Origin: an uncultured Prevotellaceae bacterium
Lineage (GTDB): Bacteria > Bacteroidota > Bacteroidia > Bacteroidales > Bacteroidaceae
Assembly: GCA_900316445.1 (NCBI GenBank)
Contig: ONCZ01000018.1
Location: forward strand, 1-64,000
Length of the DNA: 64,000 bases
Direction of reading: 5' to 3'
Shown in pieces: positions 53,255 through 62,800 of this stretch. A program made the position numbers and the translations under genes. Every line of letters starts with the position of its first letter. Position 1 is the stretch's first letter. A model generated the notes under the pieces. The model had not been told where the DNA came from and ran no database searches. It saw only the letters and a list, made by a program, of their open reading frames with translations.

Positions 53255-54472
53255 TTATTCGTGTCGGATAGCTTCTATCGGATCCATATTGGCAGCCTTC
53301 TGGGCGGGGATATAACCGAAGAGGACACCAATAAACACACAGACGAGGAATGACACATAGATGCTCCAGGCAGGCACGCTCGACGGCATGCCGACGGCAG
53401 AAACGGCAGCACTCGCACCACACCCTACCAGGACACCTATCAGTCCTCCCGTCACAGAAATAAGCACCGACTCGATAAGGAACTGGAGGGAGATGACAGG
53501 TCCAGTGGCACCTACGGCCATGCGGAGACCAATCTCCTTCGTGCGCTCTGTCACCGAGACGAGCATGATGTTCATAATGCCAATACCGGCCACGAGCAGT
53601 GAGAAAGCTGCAGCAACAACAAGGATGATGGTCACTGTATCCATCGTCGACGACATCGTCTCCATCATCTCCGCCTGAGAACGGATTGTGAAATCATCTT
53701 CAGCCTCATCCTTCAACTTGTGATTGTCGCGCAGGATCTGGGTAAGCTCCTCAATAGCAGCATCGGAGAGTTCTTCTGTCACGGCCGAGCAGACGATGCT
53801 GGAGAAATAGGTCTGGGCAGCAATACGTTTCATCACCGTCGTATAAGGGGCGATGATCACATTGTCCTGATCCATACCCCACGAGTTATAGCCTTTCGAC
53901 TTCAACACACCCACAATACGCATGGGGATGCTCTTGAAACGGATGGTCTTACCGATGGGATCAACACCTTCGCCAAAGAGATCCTTCACGATGGTAGTAC
54001 CCACAACAACAACTTTGGCGGCCTTCCTGATGTCCTCCTCGGTAAAGCACTCGCCTTCTTCCACAGGCCACTGCTTGATATCGAGGTAATCGATAGACTC
54101 ACCGTACATTGAGGCGTTAGTATTGTTATTACCATAGATGGCCTGTCCGCTGGCGGTCACCTCAGGAGACACCTTCGTCACGAACTTCTTCTCACGCATA
54201 ATGCGTTCATAGTCAGCCATCTTCAGTGTCTGCATGCTCGACGGATCCTGACGCACGCCACCTCGCATATCAGCTCCTGGACGGATGGTCAGCAGGTTGG
54301 TACCCATCGTGGAGAGTTCCTTGCGGATGCTCTCCTTGGAGCCCTGGCCGATGCTCATCATAATGATGACGGCCGCCACACCGATGATGATACCGAGCAT
54401 CGAGAGGAACGAGCGCATTTTGTTGTTGGCCACGGCCTTCAGGCTCACTTTAAACAAATTTAATATGTTCAT
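53255..54472 (-). CDS. MacB-type ABC transporter permease
   Basis: The 405-residue protein has an N-terminal helix (MRSFLSMLGIIIGVAAVIIM), a periplasmic MacB_PCD domain with RPGADMRGGVRQDPSSMQ, and three C-terminal helices of the FtsX type (GIGIMNIMLVSVTERTKEIG). The ATPase is a separate gene 12 bp upstream. With the MacA- and TolC-like proteins it would export peptides, macrolides or lipidic compounds. Confidence 0.93.
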   Translation of the reverse strand: MNILNLFKVSLKAVANNKMRSFLSMLGIIIGVAAVIIMMSIGQGSKESIRKELSTMGTNLLTIRPGADMRGGVRQDPSSMQTLKMADYERIMREKKFVTKVSPEVTASGQAIYGNNNTNASMYGESIDYLDIKQWPVEEGECFTEEDIRKAAKVVVVGTTIVKDLFGEGVDPIGKTIRFKSIPMRIVGVLKSKGYNSWGMDQDNVIIAPYTTVMKRIAAQTYFSSIVCSAVTEELSDAAIEELTQILRDNHKLKDEAEDDFTIRSQAEMMETMSSTMDTVTIILVVAAAFSLLVAGIGIMNIMLVSVTERTKEIGLRMAVGATGPVISLQFLIESVLISVTGGLIGVLVGCGASAAVSAVGMPSSVPAWSIYVSFLVCVFIGVLFGYIPAQKAANMDPIEAIRHE

Positions 54473-54484
54473 AATTCTCTTTTC

Positions 54485-55237
54485 TTAATCATCCTGTGGG
54501 GCTGGCAACAGAGCCAGAGCCTCAGCTGCCGATTTGATATTCGTATTGATAGTATCCTCGCGGATCTTTCCGTCACGCAGGTTGATATTACGGCTCGAAT
54601 ACTCGGCGATCTCAGGGTTGTGGGTCACAAAGATAATAGTATGGCCTTGCTTGTACAACTCCTGGAACAGAACCAGCATCTCGAACGATGTACGGGTATC
54701 GAGATTACCTGTGGCCTCGTCGGCGAGGAGCACAGCAGGGTCGTTAACCAAAGCACGTGCGATAGCCACACGCTGCATCTGACCTCCCGACATCTGATTT
54801 GACTTGTGATACATACGATCCCCCAATCCTACTGCCTGCAAGGCTTTAATGGCTTTCTCGCGACGCTCTGAAGCGGACACCTCAGAGTTATACATCAGCG
54901 GCAGTTCCACATTCTCCAGTGCCGTGGTCTTCGGCAACAGGTTATAACTCTGGAACACAAAGCCGATCTTTCGGTTACGGAGACGGGCACGCTTGGTCTT
55001 TGACATCGTCCGCACACTGATACCGTCGAGGAGATATTCTCCACTCGTAGGGGTATCCAGACAGCCGAGCTGGTTCAGAAGCGTAGACTTGCCGGAGCCC
55101 GAGGTTCCCTGGATGGTGACGAACTCGCCCTCATAGATCTTGAACGAGACACCACGCAGCGCCTTCACCGTTTCGGAGCCCACCTGGAAGTACCGCTTCA
55201 CATTCTGCAGCTCGATGACTACTTTTCTTTCATCCAT
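54485..55237 (-). CDS. ABC transporter ATP-binding protein (MacB/LolD type)
   Basis: The 250-residue ATPase has Walker A VTIQGTSGSGKSTLLNQLG, signature NQMSGGQMQRVAIARAL, Walker B VLLADEATGNLD and the switch FVTHNPEIA. It powers the adjacent MacB-type permease. It lies 11 bp after the membrane-fusion gene. Confidence 0.95.
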   Translation of the reverse strand: MDERKVVIELQNVKRYFQVGSETVKALRGVSFKIYEGEFVTIQGTSGSGKSTLLNQLGCLDTPTSGEYLLDGISVRTMSKTKRARLRNRKIGFVFQSYNLLPKTTALENVELPLMYNSEVSASERREKAIKALQAVGLGDRMYHKSNQMSGGQMQRVAIARALVNDPAVLLADEATGNLDTRTSFEMLVLFQELYKQGHTIIFVTHNPEIAEYSSRNINLRDGKIREDTINTNIKSAAEALALLPAPQDD

Positions 55238-55248
55238 AATACAATTCT

Positions 55249-56478
55249 CTACCTTCTGGGCTGGGCATTACCGCCGCCGTTGGCGCTGCCGCCTTGACTA
55301 CCGCTCTGTCTATTGTTTCTCGGACGTGGCATGAAGGGGTTGCCTCCCTGCTGACTCATCTCAGGAGCAGCACCTCCGGAGATCTCGAAATCTGCGAGTA
55401 CCTCCGTTCCGGCAGCGATACCTCCAGTAATCTCAGTCATCACGCCATTGCTGGTGCCTACCTCCACCTTATGGGCCTTGAAGACAGAACCTTCCTTCGT
55501 CCAAAGTTTATGATCACCCTCGCAGTCACTGATGCTTTCACCCTCCTGCAGGACGGCCTCACTGGGATGGAAGCGCAGAGCCTTGGCAGGCACGGCGAGC
55601 ACATTGTCCTTCTCCATCGTAAAGATCGTGACGTTAGCCGTGAGTCCGGGTTTCAATTTCAGGTCGGCATTGGGGGCAGAAATCACCACCTCATAGGTGA
55701 CGACATTGCTCTCGGTCTTTGCCTCCTGGCGCACCTGTGTCACAGTTCCGTCAAACTTATCCTCAGGGAAGGCATCGACGGTAAAGCTCACACGCTGTCC
55801 TTCCTTCACACCGCCAATGTCAGCCTCATCGATATCGGCGATTACGCGCATATCCGTCAGATCCTGGGCGATGACGAAGAGTTCAGGGGTATTGAACGAT
55901 GCAGCCACCGTCTGACCTTCCTCCACTGCCTTCGAGAGGATCACACCGTCGATGGGCGAGGTAATCGTGGCATAGCCGAGGTTCGTCTGGGCTTTCTGCA
56001 CACTCTCACGCGACGTGTTCACCTGTTCCTTGGCCTTCAGATAAGAAAGCTGAGCACTCTCAAACTCATCGGCACTCACAAGTCCCTTCTCGTACAGAGT
56101 CTTATACCTATTATAATTAGCCTGCTCATAGGCAGCCGTGCTCTGGGCACTCGACAGATTGGCCTTCGATGTATTCAGCTCACTGATGAGGTTCGTACGA
56201 TCGAGTTCAGCGATGACCTGACCTTTCTTTACCACAGAGTTGTAATCCACATAGAGATGGCTGACGATACCAGAGACCTGCGTACCAACGGTCACACTCG
56301 TCACAGGCTCAATCGTACCTGTGGCAGTGATGCTGGTATGGATGCTCGTGTTCTCCACCTTGGCGGTCTCAAACGTGATTTTCTCTTCCTTTTTCCCGCC
56401 TCTCAGGAAGAACCACGCAATCAGGATCACGGCAATAACGCCGATGGCGATCCAACCTTTCTTTCCGATCTTTTTCAT
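55249..56478 (-). CDS. MacA-like periplasmic membrane-fusion protein
   Basis: The start at 56478 (MKKIGKKGWIAIGVIAVILI) gives a 409-residue protein with an N-terminal membrane anchor, a biotinyl-lipoyl-like barrel (VGTQVSGIVSHLYVDYNSVV), a helical hairpin and a beta-barrel domain. The C terminus is Gly/Asn/Gln-rich. Eight upstream in-frame codons derive from a TTCACTTTTCAC repeat and are unlikely to be used. It bridges the ABC permease and the TolC-like channel. Confidence 0.93.
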   Translation of the reverse strand: MKKIGKKGWIAIGVIAVILIAWFFLRGGKKEEKITFETAKVENTSIHTSITATGTIEPVTSVTVGTQVSGIVSHLYVDYNSVVKKGQVIAELDRTNLISELNTSKANLSSAQSTAAYEQANYNRYKTLYEKGLVSADEFESAQLSYLKAKEQVNTSRESVQKAQTNLGYATITSPIDGVILSKAVEEGQTVAASFNTPELFVIAQDLTDMRVIADIDEADIGGVKEGQRVSFTVDAFPEDKFDGTVTQVRQEAKTESNVVTYEVVISAPNADLKLKPGLTANVTIFTMEKDNVLAVPAKALRFHPSEAVLQEGESISDCEGDHKLWTKEGSVFKAHKVEVGTSNGVMTEITGGIAAGTEVLADFEISGGAAPEMSQQGGNPFMPRPRNNRQSGSQGGSANGGGNAQPRR

Positions 56479-56484
56479 ATCCTT

Positions 56485-56520
56485 TATTTTTTCACTTTTC
56501 ACTCTTCACTTTTCACTTTA
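56485..56520. repeat. TTTTCACTTTTCACTC repeat between TolC-like and MacA-like genes
   Basis: Four imperfect copies of an 8-9 bp word (ttttcac, ttttcac, tcttcac, ttttcac) overlap the stop of the TolC-like gene. It is the same family as 48011-48144. Confidence 0.65.
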
Positions 56521-57847
56521 TTTCTCCTCCTTGATAGAATGCCAGCATCTGCTGGTTATACAGCGTGAGATACTTCGACTGCAACTGGTTCTGCTGGGCA
56601 TTGAGTAGATTGTCCTTGCCCGCCAGCAGTTCCACGATATTCTTCAGTCCCAGACGGAACTGCTCCGACAACAGGTCATAACTCTGCTGGGCGCTCTCCA
56701 CACTGCTCTTGGCAGCCTTGTACTTCTCCTGATTATTCACAGCATTTATCCAATAACCCTGGATATCTGAATAAAGCGTCTTCTGCAGATCCTGCAAGTC
56801 AAGCCTTGCCTGCAACTGCTGGATCTTCGCCTTATTGACAGCCGTCTTCGTAGAACGTCCGTCATAGATGGGCATACTGACGCCCAGACCAAGTTGTGTG
56901 TTCACATTGCTCTTGAACTGCGAGCCCCAGCCAGTACCGCTCAGAGAGTTCGTAGACGTAGAGACGCCGCCCGTCACACTGACATTCGGCATCCACCCAG
57001 CCTTGGCGATACTCACGCTCACCTCACTGCCCTTGACGGCCAACTGCGAACGCTCAATCTCCGGACGACTCAGCAGTGCCTCCTCATAGACAGTCTGCAG
57101 GGCGGGGATAGCAGCGAGGATCATCTCGTCGCCAATCTCTGGCACAGCCACTTCAAACTCCGTCTCATCGGTGATTTCCAACAACTGCTTCATCTGCAAC
57201 TTATAGTTCATCAATTGAGTTTTGGCCTCCACGATGCTATACTCATCGTTAGCACGTTGGGCAGACAACTGCGCCAGATCCGCCTTCGACATCTTACCCA
57301 CGTTCAACATCTCCTGACCACGCTCCTCATTCTTCTTACTGGTCTCAAGCATCTGCTCATTCACCTTCACACTCTCGTCAAGATAGAGTATCTGGGAGAA
57401 GATCTGGGCGATGCGCTCCTGAATACTGTTCGCCGTCTCACGGGAAGAGAGCTCAGCCTCCTGTTCTGCCAGACGGTCGAGCTTGATGGTATTGGTATTA
57501 CGGCCACCATTCCAGACGGTCCACTGTCCGCTCAGCGAATAGGAACCGTTGTAGGAGGTCTTGTCCACCTTCGTGTTCACCGTACCATTGGTGACATACG
57601 CCATACCCGTATCCTTCCAGGGCTGATAGCCCAGACTCTGATTCGTCGAGGCACTGACGGTAGGCAGCAAGGCAGCCTTCGCACCTTTCAGGTCTTCTGT
57701 CGCGCTCTGCTTTTGCAACTGCGACTTCTTCAGCGTGATGTTGTTTTCCATTGCGTAGTCGATGCAGTCCTGAAGCGTCCATTGCTTCTGGGCCGACATC
57801 TGGACCGTTCCCAGCATCGCTACACCTATTAATAATACTTTTCTCAT
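56513..57847 (-). CDS. TolC-like outer-membrane efflux protein
   Basis: The 444-residue protein starts MRKVLLIGVAMLGTVQMSAQ, a signal peptide. An upstream TTG in the open frame is less likely. It has the two-fold OEP repeats of TolC with long helices (EVKVNEQMLETSKKNEERGQ-like) and LSLGYQPWKDTG-like beta parts. It forms the outer-membrane duct of the efflux system and is the first gene of the six-gene series ending with the LytTR regulator. A -7 box lies about 43 bp upstream. Confidence 0.93.
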   Translation of the reverse strand: MRKVLLIGVAMLGTVQMSAQKQWTLQDCIDYAMENNITLKKSQLQKQSATEDLKGAKAALLPTVSASTNQSLGYQPWKDTGMAYVTNGTVNTKVDKTSYNGSYSLSGQWTVWNGGRNTNTIKLDRLAEQEAELSSRETANSIQERIAQIFSQILYLDESVKVNEQMLETSKKNEERGQEMLNVGKMSKADLAQLSAQRANDEYSIVEAKTQLMNYKLQMKQLLEITDETEFEVAVPEIGDEMILAAIPALQTVYEEALLSRPEIERSQLAVKGSEVSVSIAKAGWMPNVSVTGGVSTSTNSLSGTGWGSQFKSNVNTQLGLGVSMPIYDGRSTKTAVNKAKIQQLQARLDLQDLQKTLYSDIQGYWINAVNNQEKYKAAKSSVESAQQSYDLLSEQFRLGLKNIVELLAGKDNLLNAQQNQLQSKYLTLYNQQMLAFYQGGEIK

Positions 57848-57889
57848 AAAACTATATTCTTTCAATCTATATGATTTCAAAATTCGTCG

Positions 57890-57898
57890 GCAAAGATA
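57890..57898 (-). promoter_or_regulatory. Promoter -7 box for the efflux/two-component operon
   Basis: TATCTTTGC on the minus strand, about 43 bp before the TolC-like start. Confidence 0.65.
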
Positions 57899-57957
57899 CG
57901 TAGTTTATCGCAAACTTCCAAAGAAAATAGATAAGATTAACAGTTATTACAACAAAA

Positions 57958-57996
57958 TAAGAGTCAGAGGCTGTTTCCCCTGACTCTTATTTTGTT
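57958..57996. terminator. Terminator downstream of the aquaporin gene
   Basis: TAAGAGTCAG pairs with CTGACTCTTA around a 12-base loop, with T-rich sequence on both sides. It lies between the aquaporin stop and the TolC promoter. Confidence 0.8.
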
Positions 57997-58102
57997 TATA
58001 GTTTAATGTTTATAGTTTATAGATGAAACTTCTATAGGCAGGTAGCATGAGTGGCTTGCAGGGTAATCATCTATAAACTATAAACATTAAACTATAAACA
58101 AA
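57991..58102. repeat. Perfect 35-bp inverted repeat of TTTATAGTTTA words
   Basis: Arms 57991-58025 and 58068-58102 are exact reverse complements over 35 bases. Each is built of imperfect 8-9 bp words (tttatagtt, taatgttta, tagtttata). The 42-base loop has no clear structure. It lies in the aquaporin 3' region. Confidence 0.95.
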
Positions 58103-58108
58103 GTCCAT

Positions 58109-58783
58109 CTACTCTTTCGAGTCAATGAGCTTCCAGATACCGGCAGCGCAGGCGCCACCCACGAACGGACCGATGATGAAAATCCAAAGGTTCTCCAAAG
58201 CTGTACCACCCTGGAAGATGGCAGGGGCGATGCTACGGGCTGGATTCACTGATGTGCCTGTGTAACGGATACAGACGAGGTGTACCAGGATCAGTGAGAG
58301 ACCGATGGCGAGACCTGCGAAGTTGTTGGTAGCGCCATTCGTCTTAGAGGTAGCACCCAGCACGACGAGCACGAACACACAGGTGAAGATAATCTCTGCC
58401 AGCAGACCGCCGAGCACACTCACATTAGCCTGCAGGTCGTTGGCACCCGTACCCTCCAGACCAGGCACATTCTGTGTCAGCACGAAGAGCAGCAGACTGC
58501 CGATAAATGCACCGATCACCTGGAACAGGATGTACATACCACAGTCCTTGGCACTCATTCTTCCGCTCAGGAACACACCGAGTGTGATGGCCGGATTGAT
58601 GTGGCAACCACTGATACCGCCGATGGTGTAAGCCATAGCGACCACAGCAAGACCAAATGCGAAAGCTGTTCCTACCACAGCGGGAATGTTGTTGACGGGA
58701 TCACAACCCAGACTGACGGCGACGCCGCAGCCCATTAACACGAGCACCATCGTGCCCACCATCTCTGCTAAATACTTTTTCAT
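58109..58783 (-). CDS. aqpZ: Aquaporin Z-type water channel
   Basis: The 224-residue membrane protein has six transmembrane helices and two half-helices with the NPA boxes SGCHINPAITLGV and GTSVNPARSIAPA. The Arg after the second NPA fits a water-selective filter. It has its own promoter and an extensive repeat after the stop. Confidence 0.95.
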   Translation of the reverse strand: MKKYLAEMVGTMVLVLMGCGVAVSLGCDPVNNIPAVVGTAFAFGLAVVAMAYTIGGISGCHINPAITLGVFLSGRMSAKDCGMYILFQVIGAFIGSLLLFVLTQNVPGLEGTGANDLQANVSVLGGLLAEIIFTCVFVLVVLGATSKTNGATNNFAGLAIGLSLILVHLVCIRYTGTSVNPARSIAPAIFQGGTALENLWIFIIGPFVGGACAAGIWKLIDSKE

Positions 58784-58822
58784 ACCTTTTAGTTTTAATG
58801 ATTAATAATAACGATTTTCGCT

Positions 58823-58831
58823 GCAAAAGTA
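58823..58831 (-). promoter_or_regulatory. Promoter -7 box for aqpZ
   Basis: TACTTTTGC on the minus strand, 40 bp before the aqpZ ATG. Confidence 0.65.
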
Positions 58832-58877
58832 CAAAATACCCCTGAAACCACCAAACTTTTTCGACAAAAGTTTTCAT

Positions 58878-59876
58878 TTACTGTCCGCCGAGGCGGGAGA
58901 AGTACTCGGCGATGTCGTCCCAGGTCTTAAAGGTGTCACTGCCGAATTGGAGATGCGTCGCCATACCAGACCACGACTCTTCCATACCGATGAAGTAGTC
59001 GCCGTAGAGCAGATCGCGACGGACCGTAAAGACGGTATGATTGCACGCAGGCACGTTGACATATTCATACAGCCACTCGTTCACATCGGCATAGTAGACC
59101 TCATCAGAGGGTGCTGCCGCGACAAAGTAGACCTGATAAGTCTCTATCAACCACCTGACGGTCTTCTGCGCCGAACTTCTTGCCTCGTCATAGCCGTCCC
59201 TCAGTGTCTCTATACCTATATATACTATAGGGCGCTCCCTACCCTCCTGCATATCATCGATCCAGCGGATGACGGGCACGATGGAATGCATAAAGGAATT
59301 GTCGTTCATACGGTGCTCCCCGTGGAAACGGATGGCCGTGGGATAATGCTCACGGAACAGGTCATAAGTGTTCACCGTCGTATCCTCATCGCCGAAGAGT
59401 CCCCACACGCGTCCCTGTTCCTCGGGTGTCACCCCTGAGAAGCACTGCTCCGTCATCTCCTTGTATTCCTTGACGAGCGCCTTGGTGACGATGAAGTCCT
59501 GCACGCCGTCCTGACGGGGATTGGAGAAGTGCTGGGCACCAATCATACCGTGTTCCTTCATCGTGTCGCCCATCTGGAGGGCAGGATTCACGAGGATGCG
59601 GTCGTAGCCGTAAAGCATCTCGGCATACATACCGCCCATCGAGGTGCCGATGATGAGATCGGGCTGCTCCTTGTCGCAAGTCTCGCGCAAGAGGTCTATG
59701 GCCTCCTGAGGACGGACGGGGAGGTCAGGTGCAATGACTATGGCATTGGGGAACACCTCACGGATACGGGTGACAGTGCCTGACTGTCCGCTGCTTCCGA
59801 AGCCGTGGACGTACATAATCTTCTTCCCCTTCATCAACTCGGGGAACTGCTTGATATAAGGATTACTCTGCTCCAT
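58878..59876 (-). CDS. Alpha/beta-hydrolase fused to a degenerate HAD-like domain
   Basis: The start at 59876 (MEQSNPYIKQFPELMKGKKI) gives 332 residues. The first 190 resemble YqiA/UPF0227 hydrolases: MYVHGFGSSGQSGTVTRI, nucleophile LIIGTSMGGMYAEML and a late GEHRMNDNS histidine. The rest looks like a 5'-nucleotidase-type HAD fold (VYIGIETLRDGYDEA, VYFVAAAPSDEVYYADVNEW), but the expected DxD nucleophile pair reads IGIE, so it is probably inactive. It overlaps the upstream receiver/PEP-synthase-like gene by 14 bp. Substrate is unknown. Confidence 0.8.
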   Translation of the reverse strand: MEQSNPYIKQFPELMKGKKIMYVHGFGSSGQSGTVTRIREVFPNAIVIAPDLPVRPQEAIDLLRETCDKEQPDLIIGTSMGGMYAEMLYGYDRILVNPALQMGDTMKEHGMIGAQHFSNPRQDGVQDFIVTKALVKEYKEMTEQCFSGVTPEEQGRVWGLFGDEDTTVNTYDLFREHYPTAIRFHGEHRMNDNSFMHSIVPVIRWIDDMQEGRERPIVYIGIETLRDGYDEARSSAQKTVRWLIETYQVYFVAAAPSDEVYYADVNEWLYEYVNVPACNHTVFTVRRDLLYGDYFIGMEESWSGMATHLQFGSDTFKTWDDIAEYFSRLGGQ

Positions 59877-62800
59877 CTTCTTGATTATTTTTCGGCAACA
59901 GGACGACACCCTGCTGTTTCTTGCCGTCCATCATAATCTTCATCGGACGCTCGAAGCGCACGTGGCGCACATACTCCGTCTCCTCTATGGCGGGCATCGC
60001 ATCGAGCAGGGCTTTCTGGAAGATGCCTTCGCCCGCTTCGGTATTGATGGTGAAGTAGCCCACGCCGAACGAGGTGAGGTTCTGGAAGAAGTGCGTACCC
60101 TGCGAGGGATCGACGTGATAGTTCTTCAGCGCCGTCTCCACAATCACACGCGCTGCGGAGATATGCGGCCACTTCACAGGGATGCCGAGCCAGGGATCTG
60201 ACGAACCCCAGCGTCCAGGACCTACGAGGACGTAGGAACTGTTGGCATCGAGGAACTTCTGATTGATGCGTTCGATATGATAAGCTATCGTGGGGTTGTT
60301 GGCAGCGGTGAAGTTCTCGTCGGTCTTGACATACACCACATCCTGCACATCTTCTGAGATCCCGTGCCCGAGGGAATTGCTGGAGCGCAACAGACACGCT
60401 TCGTCGGCAATCTGCTGGAGGTCTTCGTCGAGCACCTGCTTGGAATCGACGATGGGGCGCACCTGCAACAGGTATAGCTCACCATACACTGGCGACCCTG
60501 GTGTATTCTCATTCCTCATTCCTCCTTCCTCTTTCCTCGAATCATACAGGTTACAGGCAAACTCAATCTCCACAGGCCTACGCATCTCCTCCGAACCCAG
60601 TTTCTGTGCCATCTGCAACAGTTCCGGCAACGGGAACACCCCCTGCTGGAGCACACCGCAGAAGGTGATGACCTTGCGGCCGCCCTCATAGATACCATCT
60701 CTAATGACCTGATCGATGGGATCGAAGGTCGAGGCTATATAATTCAGGGAGCCGTCGGCATCGGCCTGCTTCACACGCAGTTTCTTGATGTTGAAGCCAT
60801 CGTCCACCTGGAAGTCGTCGCCCACATGACTCATATCCAGCGCATAGAACCGCGTCTGGGTATCTCTCAGGGCCGTCTCCATCTCCGAAGTCTGGAGCAC
60901 CTGCGTGGGATGATAGGGCGAGACGCGCAACGTCTGTCCGCCATCGACGATATACTTGCCCAATCCTACGGCGAGCGAGGCAATACCCTCCTCTGCCGTC
61001 TCCTCGCCGATGGGATAATAGTTCAGCGAACGGAGCACACCCGAGAAGCTGGGATAGTAAAGGTCACCGTAGCGCTTGCCCACCACCTCCTGCAGGATCA
61101 CCGCCATCTTCTCCTGGTCGATCACGTTCTGCGTGGCGAGCATATAGGCCTTCGAGTCCTTATAGTACACCGAAGCATACACGCCCTTGATGGCACAGGC
61201 CAGCATCCGCAGCATCTCGTACTTATCGTCGAGATAGGGAATCATATAGGTGGAGTAGATGCCGGCGAAGGGCTGGTAGTGGGAGTCCTCCAACAGCGAC
61301 GACGAGCGCACGGCAATCGGCGACTTCACGGCCTCGAAGAACGTGAAGAAGTCGGCTATCAGCGAGTCGGGCAGCTGTGCCCGCATGAAGTGCTGAAGGA
61401 TCTCTTCGTTGGGAGCATCACTCAACGCTATCGGATAGAGATTGTTCTTCTCCATGAACTCATCGAAGAAGTCGGTACAGAGCACGACGGTCTTCGGAAT
61501 CGACACCTGCGCATTCTCATACTGGTTCAGTTCAGGATGCCGCTTGATGATATTGTCGAGGAACGCCAGACCACGGCCCTTGCCCCCCAGCGAACCCTCA
61601 CCGATACGGGCAAAGTGGCTGTAGGCATCAAACTTCAGGCGGTCGAACACGGCCACCACGCCGATGTTCTTCATCCTTCTATACTGTACGATGGCGTCGA
61701 AGATGATCTGACGGTGGGCATCTACATCCTGCAGCTTGTGCCACGTAACGTGTTTCAGGAACGCCGACACGGGGAAGATAGCACGGGCACAGAGCCAGCG
61801 GCTCATATGGTTGCGGCGGATATGCCGCCCTAACGAGTCGGCAGGAATCTTGAAGATATTGTCCTGCAACTCCTTAAGCGACGAGACACGGGCGATCTCC
61901 TCCTTCGTAACCGGATCGCGGAATATGAAGTCGCCGAAGCCCATATGCTCCTCCATCAGCCTGTGCAGGTCGAGGTTCATCGTCGTCGAGTTCTTGTCGA
62001 TGAAATGAAAACCCTCGGCCTTGGCCTTCTCGCGGTTGACGGTCTCCTTCGAGTCGAGGATCAGCGGCACGTACTCATCGCGGCGACGGATCTCACGCAA
62101 CAATTTCAGCCCAGCCTCGGGGTCGCCCTCCTCCACATGCGAGAGGCGTCCCTGGGTGATGTGCATCGGGAAGCGGGTATCGGAAATCACGCCGAGCGTG
62201 TTCTCGTGATACTTCTCATAGATCGCCATCGCCTCCTCGTAGTTCGTGGCGAGCACCACCTTCGGACGTCCGCGTTTGCGCTGGGCAGCAGCGTGTGGAT
62301 TGAGTGCCTCAGTCGAGAAACGTTTCGACTGCGCGAGGATATAATTATATAAATTAGGTAGCACAGAGGAGTAGAAGCGGATGTTATCCTCCACGAGCAG
62401 GATCATCTGCACACCGGCCTCGTTGATGTCGTGCTCGATGTTCATCTTGTCCTCTAACAGCTTGATGATACTCATGATGAGGTTCGTGTTGCCGAGCCAG
62501 CAGAACACGTAGTCGAACACCGTCATATCCTCGTTCTCGATGCGCTTCGTGATACCGTGCGAGAACGGTGTCAGCACCACGCAGGGGATATCCGGATGGG
62601 CAGCCTTCACCTCACGCGCCACGGCAAAGGCATCATTGTCTGCCGTACCGGGCATACAGATCACGAGGTCGATGTCCGTGGTCTTCAACACGGCATTGGC
62701 CTCCTCCGTCGTCGATACCTGGGTGAACGACGGCGGATAGCGCATGCCCAGTTCCATATACTCGTCGAAGATCTTCTCGTCGATGCGGCCGTCGTCTTCG

